DNA from: Athripsodes cinereus
Lineage: Eukaryota > Arthropoda > Insecta > Trichoptera > Leptoceridae
Assembly (NCBI GenBank): GCA_947579605.1
Contig: OX388327.1
Span: forward strand, 8,233,122-8,297,121
DNA: 64,000 nt
Direction of reading: 5' to 3'
The notes beneath the pieces are model-generated. The model was not told the origin of the DNA and did not search any database. It saw nothing but the letters and a program-made list of their open reading frames with translations. Below are positions 45,640 through 58,800 of the stretch, one piece after another. The position numbers and the translations under genes are program-made. Positions within the stretch are counted from its first letter, which is position 1. Every line of letters starts with the position of its first letter.

Positions 45640-48600
45640 ATGGTGTTCAAATTAGTGACAGTGACATACTTAAGAAATAATTGGCCGTGTATATTGTTAA
45701 CAAGGTTTAGTAATTTCTCATCGTATGTGCCCAAATATCAGCCAGTGGAGGTCGAAGATTACGATAAGTTGAGAAATTTTATAAGGAAATATGATAAAAT
45801 AGCTGTAGTTACTGGGGCTGGTGTCTCTACAGAATCAGGTTTGTAATTTTTGCTGTTTTGGCACGGTGGACTACTTATTTTTAGCCTTGGCCTTGGTAAA
45901 TTTTGTAGCGTGCATTATTATTGATTTTAATTAATTGCGTGTTTATGTTCAATCAAAAGAAGCAATTATGTATATGGAATAAATTATTACATCAATTTAT
46001 ATTTAATGATTTTAGATTTCATAAATTTAATCTAGTTTCCAAAGCCCTAGGATTGAAATTACAAAGACACAGTTTTTATGTTAAGTATTTGATGTTATAT
46101 AATTATTATATACCTAACATATACACATCCATACTCAGATTGTAAAGGCTAAACCATCTGCAGACTTCTCTGTCTCTGAAACTCTTTCTAGGAAAGAGTT
46201 TGTGACTAGCGCAAAGATATACTAGATCCGTAATTCAAAGAAAAAATTGGTCATGCGGGCTATCAAATTTTGCTTCCAGTTTAAAACTGACGTTTGTTGA
46301 GAAAGTTTGTAAAACAACATATTGCTAATGCTTGAAGGAAATCGATGTTGGAACACAAAAGTTCCGAAAAAAAGTACCGCGCTGCAAGTTTAGTATGTCT
46401 ATGGACTAGCATTACAAAAAAGGGAATTGTCAAAAACACAAAATTCCACCAGATTCTTATTCTCCAGGTAAAATACCACATATGAACATAAAAATAATTC
46501 TAAATAATCAATGTTTAGATGCATTCACATAATCTGAAGAAATTCCTAATATTTTTTGACCTACTGTATGTAATAATAAATATATCATAAAAACAATATC
46601 AATTTATCAAAAATATATCATAAAAAATTATCAAAAATATATCATAAAAAATCAAAATATAATTGATGATTCGTGTAGGAAATGTCTGGCCAAACCGGAA
46701 ACAATTCAACACATAGTTTCGGGTTGTTCCACTCTCGCTCAAACTGAGTATACCAATAGACATAATCATGTCGCAAAAATAATACATCAAAATTTAGCAA
46801 TTCAACATAATCTTTTAAACTCACAAATAGTAATACCTTATTATAAATACAACCCGGAACCGGTTTTAGAAAATCAAAATTACAGGCTCTATTATGATAA
46901 AACCATAATAACAGATAGACAAATACATCATAATAGACCCGATTTAGTATTACATGATAAACGTAATAAAATAACGTTCCTAATAGACATCTCTGTCCCA
47001 AATACACATAATATACAAACAACCGTCGCAGAAGAAATACGTAAATATACAGAACTAGCAGGAGAAATAAAAAATATTTGGCATTCTAGATCCATTTATA
47101 TAATACCTTTAGTCATGTCAGCTACAGGGGTAACTCCGAAATCTTTAATAAATAATTTACAAAAATTAGATTTACCGGTTAATTTGTATATTAAAATTCA
47201 AAAATCTATTATAATAAACACTTGTAATATTGTAAAAAAGTTTTTGAACACAGATATTTCAGGCACAATGCTGGTATTTTGATCCCGCGTTTTGAGCCTA
47301 ATCCTTTGATATCCTGTATATCTGGATAGGTGAATTTTTCCCGGCATTAGACTGTTAAGTTTTTGTGTGACCATGACTGATCATATGGAGACTTATCTGG
47401 TTGTATAATGCTGAGAAGTGTGGATGGCAATTCTGCCGCCGCATAAATTACAAAGCTTTATTGACAGAACATAATGCAAAGTTTGTACAAGAAACACAAT
47501 AAATAGAAAACAGTGCTCTGTCAAATGGCGGACTTGTTGCATGTAGGTACATTATCTTTTTTTATTATATTGATGTTTACAATATATTTTTAAATCTATT
47601 ATTACATACTGTAATGACTGTTTAATACATGTTACAGACGCACTGTAAATGTAAAATAAAATAAAAAATAAATAAAATAATATCTTCTGGATTCTCAAAC
47701 ATGAGTGTAAATTTTTATTTCAAAGGGAAGATGTAATTAAGTAGAATTTGAAATTCATAATTTATTGAATTTTAGTTTGCCTAACCAATAGCCTGAATTT
47801 AAACTTTTAGAAACATTTTTTTATTACTAGAGGTCATTACGGGGGTTCAAATATTTAATATTTGATGTTTTATTTATTTTTAAGATTTTTTGTTTTTTAC
47901 ATATCATTATTATACCTACATGGTACACAATACCATTCTGGTACAGATACTCACGTATGCAAGCAAAAATTGGATGTGGTTGAAGAAGGATGAAAGTGCT
48001 GTGGAGATGCGATAGCTGAGAAGAATGTTTGGTAAAATGTTGCTAGATAGAGTGAGGAATGAGGATATTAGAAGAATTAGCGCATGTGAGAGAAGTGTTG
48101 TGAAGTATCGTCATGTTGAACAAATGGATGGGGAAAGGATAACAAAGAGAATGTATTTATCTTAAAGTGAGGGTTTTAGGAAGCACAGACATCTTAGAAT
48201 AATCACGTGACACAAATTCTCAAGAAAGGCTGAGTGTTGAGTATAAAAAATCAACATGCGTGTATGAGAAATTATATGAATGTAGAGAAAGGATCTATAG
48301 CGTTCCATCCTCTCTGCCTACTTTGCTTAGGACACAGCGTGGGGGTATAGTATAGTGTAGAAGTATTTTTGTACATCAAAGTTGACAAAACAGTATAAAA
48401 TATTAAAATAATTAGGGCCAATTCTGAATCTTAATGAACCAACTAACTTAAAAGTTGATTAATATTAGTTATTATGTAGTATTCAGCATTAGTTATGAAC
48501 TATAAACAACTATAAACTCGAGAACCACCTAGTTCAAGCGGTAAAATCTATGGGACAAACTAATATTACTCAGTGATGCCGCAATACAAAATGTTTTTCA

Positions 48601-51600
48601 CGTTTCGATTTACACTTCTGGCAACAATTTAGTAGTTGTCGCGCGTGAAAATTGTGAAATGTCAGATTTGCCGATATATTTTGGCGTTCGTATTTGCATC
48701 GGTGGTGGTGTAATTTTACAATTTATACATGCTAAGAGTTGCCCTAAAAATATAATTTTTTACTTTTAATTGAAAAAACAAACTTAACACTTCCAAAATA
48801 TAGCAATATTTTGCGGTAAAATGACAGCAACCAATAATATTCGCACATTAAAAGTCGCGAATAAAATTCTACCAAAACCAACCTATTTTAGTCGTCGGCT
48901 GTCAACTAAAATTTCATTCAGAATACGAAATCCATAGATTCTCGAAATTTATAGTTGTACTAAGGTGTCAAAATGAACTAATGATTTAAATTAGTATGGA
49001 AAACTGTGAATACGAATTAGAACTAATTATCATAACTCAACTATCTTCTCACACTTAGTTGGTGTAACTAAACTATTTTATGATTCAGAATTGTTATCAT
49101 TGTTATTTATTTTTAAAATATCTATCAATGTGAACTTCACAGTGTTGAAGGTTTTTAGGAATTCCTGACTATAGATCTGAAGATGTGGGACTGTTTGCTA
49201 GAACCAATCACAAGCCAATTCAATATCAGGAGTTCCTCAAGTCGGCTCATGTAAGAAAGAGATATTGGGCCAGAAATTTTGTAGGATGGCCGAGGTTCTC
49301 ACAATTCCAACCTAATATAATACATCACTCACTCGCATTCCTGGAGCAGGTAAATAAACATCATAACACCGTTATTTTAATTGATTGCAAAATACTGTTG
49401 ATTTGAATATATTTAAAATGTCAGGACCATTGTCTTTGAGTCATGAGGCCACGGGTTTGATTCTTAGTTCATAGGCAAAAGAAAAAATTAACATTTACAA
49501 ATTATCTTAGATTTGGGTGTTATATGTATATGTGTTTAGTGAATTTTATATATATGTATTGTCACATTCAGTATCTATTTAACAAAGTATCTTTGAAATG
49601 GATACTTCATTAAACAGTGCCAAAGAAATCATTCGACATGATCATCATAATGAGTTTTTTTTTTTTTTTAAAAAGATGTATCTGAGTTTTGTTATAAACC
49701 CAAATACAACCTTATACACCTTTCACAGTAAGCTAAAAGCTTGTGTTGTGAAAAGGGAGTTTGCCGGCACCTGGGATCGAACCACGGACTTAGACTTGCT
49801 TTATCTGTGCAAATTATTCTTTACAAAACTCGAATGAGCTCTTCTCTCTCTCTCTCAATTTCAGAGCCAATAAAACACTTTTATTTTTTATACAAAGAGT
49901 GATCATAAAATTTATTGTTGTATTTGATTTTTGAAATCATATTGATCTTAAATTTCATTCACTTGCTTAGAAGTTAATCTAATATTACTATTTTTGCTAA
50001 CATTCTAGAGATAATATTTTAACTTGTACATCTATCAATTTTTAACAATGAATCTGGGGTATTCATGAATTTCTCAGACTGAGGAATAATTTTTGTTGTA
50101 CGAATAGAATAGATTGCTAACGAAGTTCAAACAATAACCTTTTGTATGGAAATTCAAAATTTTGTCTTCAGGCAGGCCATTAACCCTTTTCATACATAAG
50201 AATATAATATTAATGTAACACAGCTTATCCATCATCTTTGTTAAAAAAAATATTAATAAATTTTCCAGATGGGCAAAGTATCTCACGTGATTACTCAGAA
50301 TGTAGACCACTTACATAGTAAAGCAGGATCCAGGAACGTAACTGAATTACATGGAACATCATTCAGAGTAATGTGTCTAGGCTGTGACAACATCTTCCCC
50401 AGACATGACTTTCAGATTGTACTCAATGAGCTCAACCCAGATATGAAATTTATATCCAATATGATTAGACCTGATGGGGACGTGGAGATGACAGAGGTAA
50501 AAATTACAATTTTTTTCATTTGTTCGTACATATATTTATATGTCCCTTATAGACAAAAAAGAAAGAAGATAATATTCTCTGTAGAGATCTCATCCTTTAG
50601 GCAGGTTTTAAGCTAAAAACATTGTACATAATATCTTATTTATTGACAGATATTACAATTTATGTCATCAGATTTGTATGGGCATTAAATATATTGTTCT
50701 GCATGTTTTTCCGAACATCGCATATTTGTTTAAATTTGATGAATATATATCAATATTTTTGTATTAAAATATTTGCTTTTGAAATTCCGCCTATATTTTA
50801 CATCACATCATGATGAAAATTTCAAAAATGTTAGCATTTCGGTGTTGCCAGTTTATAAAAATTTGCCTCCGTTTCTCAGGAAAGTAGTCATGTTATCTAC
50901 AAGTGTTAATTTTTCAATTTGTAAAAGAACACTAGGAAATAAATAAATCTTAACTATCCTTGGTACGGTACAGTCGTTCTTGTTTTACGTCATTCCTTTA
51001 ATAAATATCAACTATGTAGATGTAAATAATTCTTTTACCATCCCCAACTCATCCCCCAGTCTCAGCTTGGTAGTCATAATCTAGACATGTTTATTCAAGG
51101 TGACAAACATAACCTCATCATGAATCTGCCCACAATTCAATAGTTATATAATCTGTAGGTATAAAAAAATTGTATGAATTATACATTTTTTTATGATTTT
51201 TTATTTAAAACCAATTTTTTTATAACATATCGCAGTGTTTTTGGCAACACTGTGACGGTATGATAAATAGAAACATTGTATCATAAAAAAGTATTTTCAG
51301 GCAATCCAATTTTAACCAGTGAAAAATTAATGTTAACATATTGTTATTTTTAGGATCAAATAAGTGATTTCAAAGTTCCGCCGTGTCAAAAATGCAACGG
51401 AATCTTAAAACCTGACATAACCTTCTTCGGTGATAATGTTCCTAAATTACGTGTAGCGAGAGTAAGACAAGCTGTAGCAGACTCTAATGCCCTCCTTGTT
51501 CTCGGATCCAGTCTTCACACATTCTCAGGGTATAGAATAGTTCTGCAAGCTAAAGAGGAAAGGAAGGAGATAGGAATGGTTAACATAGGATCCACTCGAG

Positions 51601-51674
51601 CAGATGGAATTATAGATTTTAAAATTGCGACGAAATGTGGTGACATCATTGAAAAAGTTTGCCAAGATTTATGA
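45640..51674 (+). CDS. Sirt4: Sirtuin 4 (mitochondrial NAD-dependent lipoamidase/ADP-ribosyltransferase family)
   Basis: Four exons, 45640-45838, 49159-49349, 50269-50496 and 51354-51674 (stop TGA), give 312 aa, close to the usual SIRT4 length. The start follows AAGTACAAA and gives a basic, hydrophobic N-terminus suited to mitochondrial import; an in-frame upstream ATG at 45529 is less likely. Motifs in order: [16 protein letters not shown] (NAD site, split by intron 1), TQNVDHLH (139-146), ELHGT with catalytic His158, zinc cysteines CLGC (166, 169) and CQKC (217, 220), and [11 protein letters not shown], which is typical of SIRT4. By family it acts in the mitochondrial matrix on metabolic enzymes. 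Intron 1 (3.3 kb) is filled with LINE relics and intron 2 holds two SINEs. Possible polyadenylation signals lie near 51766 and 51812. Confidence 0.93.
46612..47455 (+). mobile_element. 5'-truncated RLE-type LINE fragment in SIRT4 intron 1
   Basis: An open + strand stretch reads [18 protein letters not shown] (zinc-finger-like CxxC...H...C), then [19 protein letters not shown] (PD...D restriction-like endonuclease pattern), and ends ISGTMLVF with a stop at about 47281. The 3' UTR follows to about 47455. These features are typical of LINEs with a restriction-like endonuclease (R2/R4 group). No RT domain is present. The copy at 8886-9362 is the same family in the opposite orientation. The frame has no ATG start near its beginning, so an ATG-based search would miss it. 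Confidence 0.75.
47940..48365 (+). repeat. RTE-like LINE relic
   Basis: TATGCAAGCAAAAATTGG, GAGATGCGATAGCTGAGAAG, AGAGTGAGGAATGAGGATAT and AGAAGAATT read as the C-terminal (EMR.LRKM.G ... [11 protein letters not shown]) part of an RTE-like polymerase with stops. It ends with a UTR containing CGTTCCATCCTCTCTGCC. Similar UTR sequence lies at 29740-29770 on the other strand. Confidence 0.5.
48419..49096. mobile_element. Possible non-autonomous DNA element with short terminal inverted repeats
   Basis: AATTCTGAATCTTAAT near the left end is mirrored by ATGATTCAGAATT at the right, with further loosely inverted words (CCAACTAACTTA / TTAGTTGGTGTAACT). It sits directly before the exon 2 acceptor of SIRT4. 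No clear target duplication and no open frame. Confidence 0.4.
49425..49570 (+). repeat. SINE family 2, degraded copy
   Basis: TCTTTGAGTCATGAGGCCAC, GGGTTTGATTCTTAG and GGGTGTTATATGTATATGTG. It is in intron 2 of SIRT4. Confidence 0.55.
49660..49795 (-). repeat. SINE family 1 copy
   Basis: Minus-strand copy: GGTTTATAAC-type tail, AAAAGCTTGTGTTGTGAAAA and GCCGGCACCTGGGATCGAACC (box B complement). It is in intron 2 of SIRT4. Confidence 0.6.
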
Positions 51675-51820
51675 TTTTATTACGTAACAAAAATTAAATC
51701 AATTTTTTTTTATATAAATTTTGTTGTAATTGTGATATTTAAATTTAAGTAAATACAAATTGACTAATAAATTGCTAATCAGTAATATGTTTTCGAGATT
51801 TACTTATCTATAATAAAGTT

Positions 51821-52410
51821 GATATTTTCAACCGACGGTACTTGGTGGAAATTCATGTTGAATTAATTAAAATAAAACACTTATTTGTAGTATATCCACG
51901 GTGACTTTTTATTGGACGCGAGCCGGCTTTCAAGAGCTTCCGCTCTCATCATCAGGCTGGCGAAAAGTAAAGAAATTACAGGTTGGTAACAAATATATAT
52001 AGTATGTCATTGGGTAGCAAAACAAAAGAGGTAGTTAAGACAGTGGTAACAAATAATTGAAATAGAGTACCGTTGTGGACGGATTTTAAGAAAAACATCT
52101 CCAGCATTTGCCTTTTAACGATATTGGGGAAACCACAAAAACCCATATCAGAGATAAGCATTATTTTTTTTAAGAGGTACTCTATTACTCTATTAAACGG
52201 TACTCTATTTCAATTGTTTGTTACCACTGTCTTAACTACCTCTTTTGTTTTGCTACCCAATGACATACTATATATATTTGTTACCAACCTGTAATTTCTT
52301 TACTTTTCGCCAGCCTGATGATGAGAGCGGAAGCTCTTGAAAGCCGGCTCGCGTCCAATAAAAAGTCACCGTGGATATACTACAAATAAGTATTTTATTT
52401 TAATTAATTT
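51821..52410. mobile_element. Inverted pair of Penelope-like termini with two hammerhead-like cores
   Basis: Two 214-bp arms (51861-52074 and 52197-52410) are inverted copies around a 122-bp spacer. Each carries the core CTGATGA, a stem-loop, GAAA, a short stem and GTC: minus strand 51955-51915, plus strand 52315-52355. The outer flank 51821-51860 also matches 10180-10219 inverted. Both arms encode the same fragment ending PNDILYIFVTNL, seen twice because of the inversion. The spacer has no recognisable RT or GIY-YIG domain. It lies about 150 bp 3' of the SIRT4 stop. The Penelope assignment is inferred from the ribozyme-like terminus and the inverted arrangement. Confidence 0.55.
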
Positions 52411-54033
52411 TATCTATAATGTTTATAGTGTGTAAAAAGTTTTTGTTTATTTTATTTATTTACGCGTTTGCCTTTTAACAAACAATATTATAAATGAATA
52501 CACACAATTCATTTAAAAACAAAACGAATATTCAAATGTTTTAAACAAAACAAAATGTCAATAAACAATATTAAATCAATATCAGTTCAACACATATACA
52601 ATTCAATATTAGGTATGTATATTTAGGTATCATTTGACTAATTAATACATACATCACTAAGTTTAAGTACATAAATACACACGTACAAAACCATACATTC
52701 ATTTGGTATGCTTATAATGCCATCTGGTTATCCATATAATTTATTTATTGGATTATAAAATATTTGAACAGAAATAATTTTCAAATCACAAGAATATAAA
52801 CAATGCATACATACCACTCACTCAACTTGTATACATAATTTCACAATTTGCCATATTACACAAAGCCCAAGGTTGTCAATTATAATAAAAGTTGAATAAA
52901 AATAAAAAAATAAAACACAGTAAAACAAAACACCAAATTAATATGCATAAAAAAAACACCCAAAGAACTAAGCAATCAGCACCCGCAGAAGCCTCACTAA
53001 GCAAGTGCCTGTGTCAATGCAAGCTGAAGCTATATTTTCCAAACATCTTCACAGTAAGCAGTATACTTGTATCATGAAAGTGTAGGTTGGTGGCAAGAGA
53101 ATCCAAGTCTTTGAGAATTCCGACAAAAGGAATCTTTCAGGCTTCAGCCAAAGGGTTCACTATCAAACTAAGTATCTTATTAAAATCGTGATTGTCATAG
53201 CCTCGAACAAAATCATAAAGGAATTGATGAACGCATAATGAATAAAGTTCACTTAACCAGCCTAAGCCGATTTGTAAGCATTGGGAAAACTTTCCTGTTT
53301 CCTATTAAATGGAGTTTTCTCTGTCGATTGGTTGTGCATATGAGAGCAATGTTCTTTGTGTCTTCACTCACGCAGATGTGAAAAATGCAGTAAACTAATT
53401 TGAAAATTCATGAACTACTGGTCTAAACATTGCTGTTAATTAGAGAACAGTATTGTTTTTCATTTAGTGTTCAGGTTGACAATCATCAATAGATTGTCAA
53501 CAGCTTTGTACAACACACCATGGATTAAGTGCTTTCAAATCAGCCTAAGCCGATTCATAAACATTAAGACACTTTTTGTGTTTCCTACTAAAGAGAGTTT
53601 GGATAAACTGTTGGTTGTGTAGATGAGGTAATATTCTTAATAGTAATTTGTTGAACTGTTTGTATGCAGCTACATTTGCATTTGCAAACATCCTTCACCA
53701 TCAGATTTGTGAATATTTTATGCAAATAGATTCAAAGGTTATTTAAAAGAGATCAAAGGTTATCTTTAAAGTCTATACTATTGTAAAGACTTTCAGGGCC
53801 TATCAACTTGAATTTTTTGTTCAAGAATATTACTTTTGTGTTTTCACAACAATCAATATTCAAATTAAGACATTTCCTGCATCACTACTCTATGTACAAT
53901 GATGCGTACTTACATCTCCGCCTAAGTGGGAATTTTTATGACAGTTTTTGTTTGCTTAAAAAGCTGTATTGTAATTATCATAAAAATTTATGAAGCATAT
54001 TACAAATAAATTAATTATTAAAAAATATATAAT
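52411..54033. other. Spacer downstream of SIRT4 with a repeated segment of about 90 bp
   Basis: AT-rich. AACCAGCCTAAGCCGAT and TTTCCTATTAAATGGAGTTT at 53256-53345 recur, diverged, as AATCAGCCTAAGCCGAT and TTTCCTACTAAAGAGAGTTT at 53538-53630. These relate to the arms of the foldback MITE at 23908. No gene recognised. Confidence 0.45.
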
Positions 54034-54290
54034 CGTCGTTGCATATTCAAAAAGGAACATGTGAATTCATAAACATTTTGACATTACCAGATTAAACTGC
54101 TTATAATGACATCATAACCATTTTATAAAGTGATTCTTAGTATCAAATACTAAAATTCAATACTTAAAGAATAATATCACATGTCAATAAAAAGTCCAAA
54201 CTACAATTTTAATGCCTTAATGAACAGTTTTAAAAGAGTATGCCTAAATAAAAATGTGTGCACATGTCTCTTTTTGAATATGCAACGACG
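54034..54290. mobile_element. MITE with CGTCGTTGCATATTC termini (copy 2)
   Basis: Same terminal repeats as 18112-18372, with the interior in reverse orientation (ATGACATCATAACCATTTTA against TAAAATGGTTATGATGTCAT). It is 257 bp and flanked by AAT-like bases on both sides. Confidence 0.75.
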
Positions 54291-55818
54291 AATACAATAT
54301 AACATACTCAACATATACTGGCTATTACTTTTTAATGGATTAATCATAAAGTTTAGGTGAGTTTCACTCGACTCTAAAGTAAATCAATTATAGATGGATG
54401 AGTGAAATCGCTTAAGTAGCATTCACATTGCTTCACTTTGGATGATCATGCAGAGTATTAATTGTGTCGGTGCACACGTAGTAGAATTCCATAATAATGT
54501 AATTTGAAACAAGTGTTTCTTTCTACTATTGATAATTAATTCGCAGAGAGACGTCTTTCGACTTATAAGGTCATTATCAATCTCTAGAATTTCTGAAAAT
54601 CTTATAAGGTCATTATCAATCATCCAGAGTGTCAGGGTCAAACCTGTTCATCCAAAGTGAACACGTCTGTTCACACTTGTTCATCCTATGCTTTCACTGC
54701 TACGTCAACTCACGGTCATGCTGTATGTAGTTTGACATATTGTTGTGAAAAAATTATTAAATAAATGAAAAATAACACACAATTAAAAATTAAAACAAAT
54801 TGTGACTGCATGATAATTTTTTTATATAATTCTGACTTTCAATACTAATTCATAGAGAATAAGACAAATAATAGTATTAATTAAAAAAATAAAAGAAACT
54901 TTGTATTTTCCACTAAAATAACTTTATTTAGTTAGAATGTTTTCGCAACTACTTCATCATCATCATCATCAACATGGCGCTACAACCCTGTGTGGGTCTT
55001 GGCCTCCTCAAGAAGACGCCTCCACTCCCTCCTATCCATCACCTCTCGTCGCCAATTGGCCAATTTCAGAACTACTTGCTCCATCATAATTAACAATACT
55101 GTATTTTTACTAATACAGTATTGTTTATTATGATCGATAAACATTCCCGTCGACTCACCTGCTTGTTGATAGTCGTTTCAGTGAAAGGACCTTTCATCGA
55201 AATTATGTCGAGTAGTAATAGTTTTTTTTGGAAAATTTATAACAGATAGTGAGAAAGTCTACTGTATATGATTATTTTGTAAGGCACGAAAATTTCACAT
55301 TATTATTCTGGGGGAGTACTAATGTGTAGTTCATAATTGTCTTACGAATGTCTAAGGAAGCCTTCATGAATTGAAACTATGCCCATTTTCCTCAAGCCAA
55401 TGTTCAATTTTTTAAATCAAGTACAATATTATATCTTTGATATTTCCAATTCATTAATCATTATCACTTATTGTACCTGCTTTTCAACAGTATGTACTTG
55501 TTTTAGTACTTTTAGTCATCATCAGCTGATAGATAGAACAAATATTAGTAAGACATTAAATTTTGAATAGTTTTTTATTCAGTTTTTCCACAATTAGTTT
55601 TTTGTTGTAAACTATAAAAACATATTATTAGTATTTAATTGTTAATTTTATCTTTGTTGATTGATTTTAATTATTTTAAACTATATCTAGGCAGATTTTG
55701 CTTAAAACATTTTTCCATTCAACCTTGTGATGAGTTTGTTAACATTTCTAAGTTATAATATCTATAATTTTAAATTAATTAGAATAATTTGTAATAAAGA
55801 TATTCAATTTGTTTTAAA
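54291..55818. other. Spacer upstream of the GMC oxidoreductase
   Basis: AT-rich. It includes a direct repeat CTTATAAGGTCATTATCAAT (about 54565 and 54602). A minus-strand LINE/SINE end at about 54950-55060 has an (ATC)n run followed by GGCGCTACAACCCTGTGTGG and GGCCTCCTCAAGAAGACGCC. No gene or defined promoter recognised. Confidence 0.4.
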
Positions 55819-58800
55819 ATGACTGCAGTTTTGCATTTGACTAATGGCATAGAAAGTACAGTGGCACAAACATCTTTAATATCTGTTTTCTTATCATTTA
55901 TGATAACTGTATATTCCTTGTTGGGCTACGTATTTCATACATCTGATCGAGTTTCTGATACAAGTTATTTTTCTTTGCTCCCGGAATATGATTTCATCGT
56001 AATTGGCGGTGGCTCGGCAGGTAAGCAATTTTTATTTCTTTATTTACTCTTTTTGCACATCATCATTATATAAAAGTGTTAACAACGGTAGCCTGGATGT
56101 AGAGTCTCGGCCTCGTGAACAAGGGGTCCGTGGTTCGATACCGGATGCCGGCAAACTCCCCTTTCACAACACAAGCTTTTAGTAGCTTACTGTGAAAGGT
56201 GTATAAGGTTGTATTTGGGTTTATAGCAAAACCCAGGTATATCTTAAAAAAAATAAGTTGTTTTATATTTAAACTATTATTGGTTTGCTAAAAATATACT
56301 TGTAGTATCTAAACTTTTTTTATATGTATAAATCATATGCCAGAAATATTTATTGCGTGTAAAAAGTGTGTAATTAATAAAAAAAAATGTCTAGACCATA
56401 ATTAGACATTTCATTGGAAGGAATTTAAAGAAATTGTAATTGAAAAAAAATTGTATTGTTTGCATGGCTCATTTTTTCGCTTAATGACATTACTTTTTTT
56501 GTTAGTATCGCTTGGGTATATCTTTTTACCAGAAAATCAGTAACAATCGGGTCTCAGGTTTTCAATTGAAATTCCAGATGTTCGTGTCAATAAGTTGATT
56601 TTTTTTTATTGTTTATTTTTTGTTTGACTTGGGCTTTAATTGTTAACCATTTAGGTGCTGTCGTAGCTAGCAGACTATCAGAAATATCATCATGGCGTGT
56701 ACTTTTATTGGAAGCTGGTTTGGATGAAACAGTACTGAGTGATGTGCCCAATATGGCATCCTATCTTCAGCTTTCTAATATGGACTGGAAATACAAGACC
56801 GAACCACAGAATACATCATGTCTTGGTGAGAAAAAGCAATATATTTTAAGGGAATTTACTAACCCTTAAATTCATGATTTTTTGTATTGCATTTAAAGAA
56901 ATGTTTTATGATACAATTTGAGGTGTAGTTTTAGGGAAAAATAATTAAAAAAAAATCAATGTCAGAAAAATGTATATTTTTTAAATGAAAATTAGTATGA
57001 TGAAAATTTCCATCATCATATACCAATATGGTCTTGTCAGCTAGGAAAAAAATACGAAATAATATGGAATTGTATGTGTATGAAATTATGAAAACAATTA
57101 AATATTTTGATGTTTTTCTATGAAAAAGATGAGAGATGGCTGAGAAACTCAACAGTAAAACAGCAAAATACCAAAAACGTAAAACCTGCGCTATGACAAT
57201 TGCTACTGACATAAATCATAGACAAAAAGGTTGATATAGTTTTTTTACTTGAATCCATATATTAACTCTTAAAAAAAATTAACCATTGCCATTAATAATA
57301 AATAATTATACCAAAGTATTTAGTATGATAGAAATTTCCATCATTATGCATTTAAGGGTTAACTGATAATAAATAATTATTTAATTGTCCTAGAAAAAAT
57401 CCACATATCTGGTTAATCCAACTCATTTACCTCTTTAATTTTTGTACAGCTGTGTTCAAATAAAACAATTTTTATTTCTAGCATTGAAAGAAAGGCGATG
57501 TAACTGGCCTCGAGGTAAAACATTAGGAGGAAGTTCTGTGCTGAATTATATGATCTACCTCAGAGGAAACAAAAAAGACTTTGACAGTTGGGCTGCATTG
57601 GGCAACCTAGGGTGGTCTTACAATGAGGTGCTTCCTTATTTCATTAAGTCTGAAGATAACAATAATCCAAGTTTTACAGCCACTGCATATCATGGTAAAG
57701 GAGGTTATTTGTCTGTAAGTGATCCCCCTTATCGGACCACACTAGCTGATGCTTTTGTGAAAGCTGGTGAGGAATTAGGATATTCTATTGTCAACAATAA
57801 TGGACCTCAACAGACAGGATTCAGCATTGTACAAGGAACAATAAGAGATGGACAAAGATGTTCAACTGCCAAAGCTTTTCTCAGACCAGCACGGAATAGA
57901 CCAAATCTTCATGTTAGTTTGAATGCTCATGTTCATAAGATAAATATAGATCCATTTACGAAAAAGGCTGAATCAGTTTTCTTTTACAAAGATTTTTTAC
58001 CAAAGACCATTAAGGCTACAAGGGAAATAATTTTATCAGCAGGGGTGGTTGGATCTCCTCATCTTTTGATGCTATCAGGAGTAGGGCCTAGGATGGATTT
58101 AGAAAAGGTTGGAATACCTTGTTTAAAAGATTTGAGTGTTGGCAAAAATCTGCAAGATCATTTAGCTATGGGTGGATTGACTTTCATTATAAATGATACT
58201 GTATCATTATCTCCGAATCGGATCACAAATTTAAAAAATATATTGAGCTACGTGATAAATCACACAGGACCACTTACAATAAAATCATCTGTAGAAGGAG
58301 TTGGATTTATGAACACTAAATATGCTGACCCTACTCAAGACTATCCTGATGTAATGCTCCAGTTTTCTTCAGCCTCTCTAGTATCGGATAAAGGTTCAAT
58401 TACAAAAGGCGCCTCTGGATTAACTGACGCTTTCTACAATAAAGTATTTGGCCCTATTCTGCATAAAGATACTTGGTCCGTAATGCCAATGATATTAAGA
58501 CCAAAAAGTAAAGGTTATATGAAAATTGTTTCAAGGAATGCTTTGAAAAGACCATTAATATATCCCAACTATCTGACGCATCCGGACGATATTCAGATAA
58601 TGAGAGAAGCAGTTAAACTATCTTTAGCAGTCGCTCAAACGGATGCAATGCAAAAATTTAATAGTCGGGTCCATGATATTCCTTTTCCAGCATGTGCTAA
58701 TTTACCGTTTATGAGTGACAGTTATATAGAGTGTGCAATCAGACAATATACATTTAATATTTACCATCAAACTGGGACATGTAAGATGGGGCCAGTTGGA

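Noticed and set aside
46642..47022. 126-codon minus-strand frame in SIRT4 intron 1
   Set aside because: Shadow of the + strand LINE coding fragment, which shows real motifs.
52073..52294. 73-codon frame near SIRT4 that also appears on the other strand at 51976-52161
   Set aside because: The duplication is due to the inverted arms; no recognisable domain, so not called as a gene.
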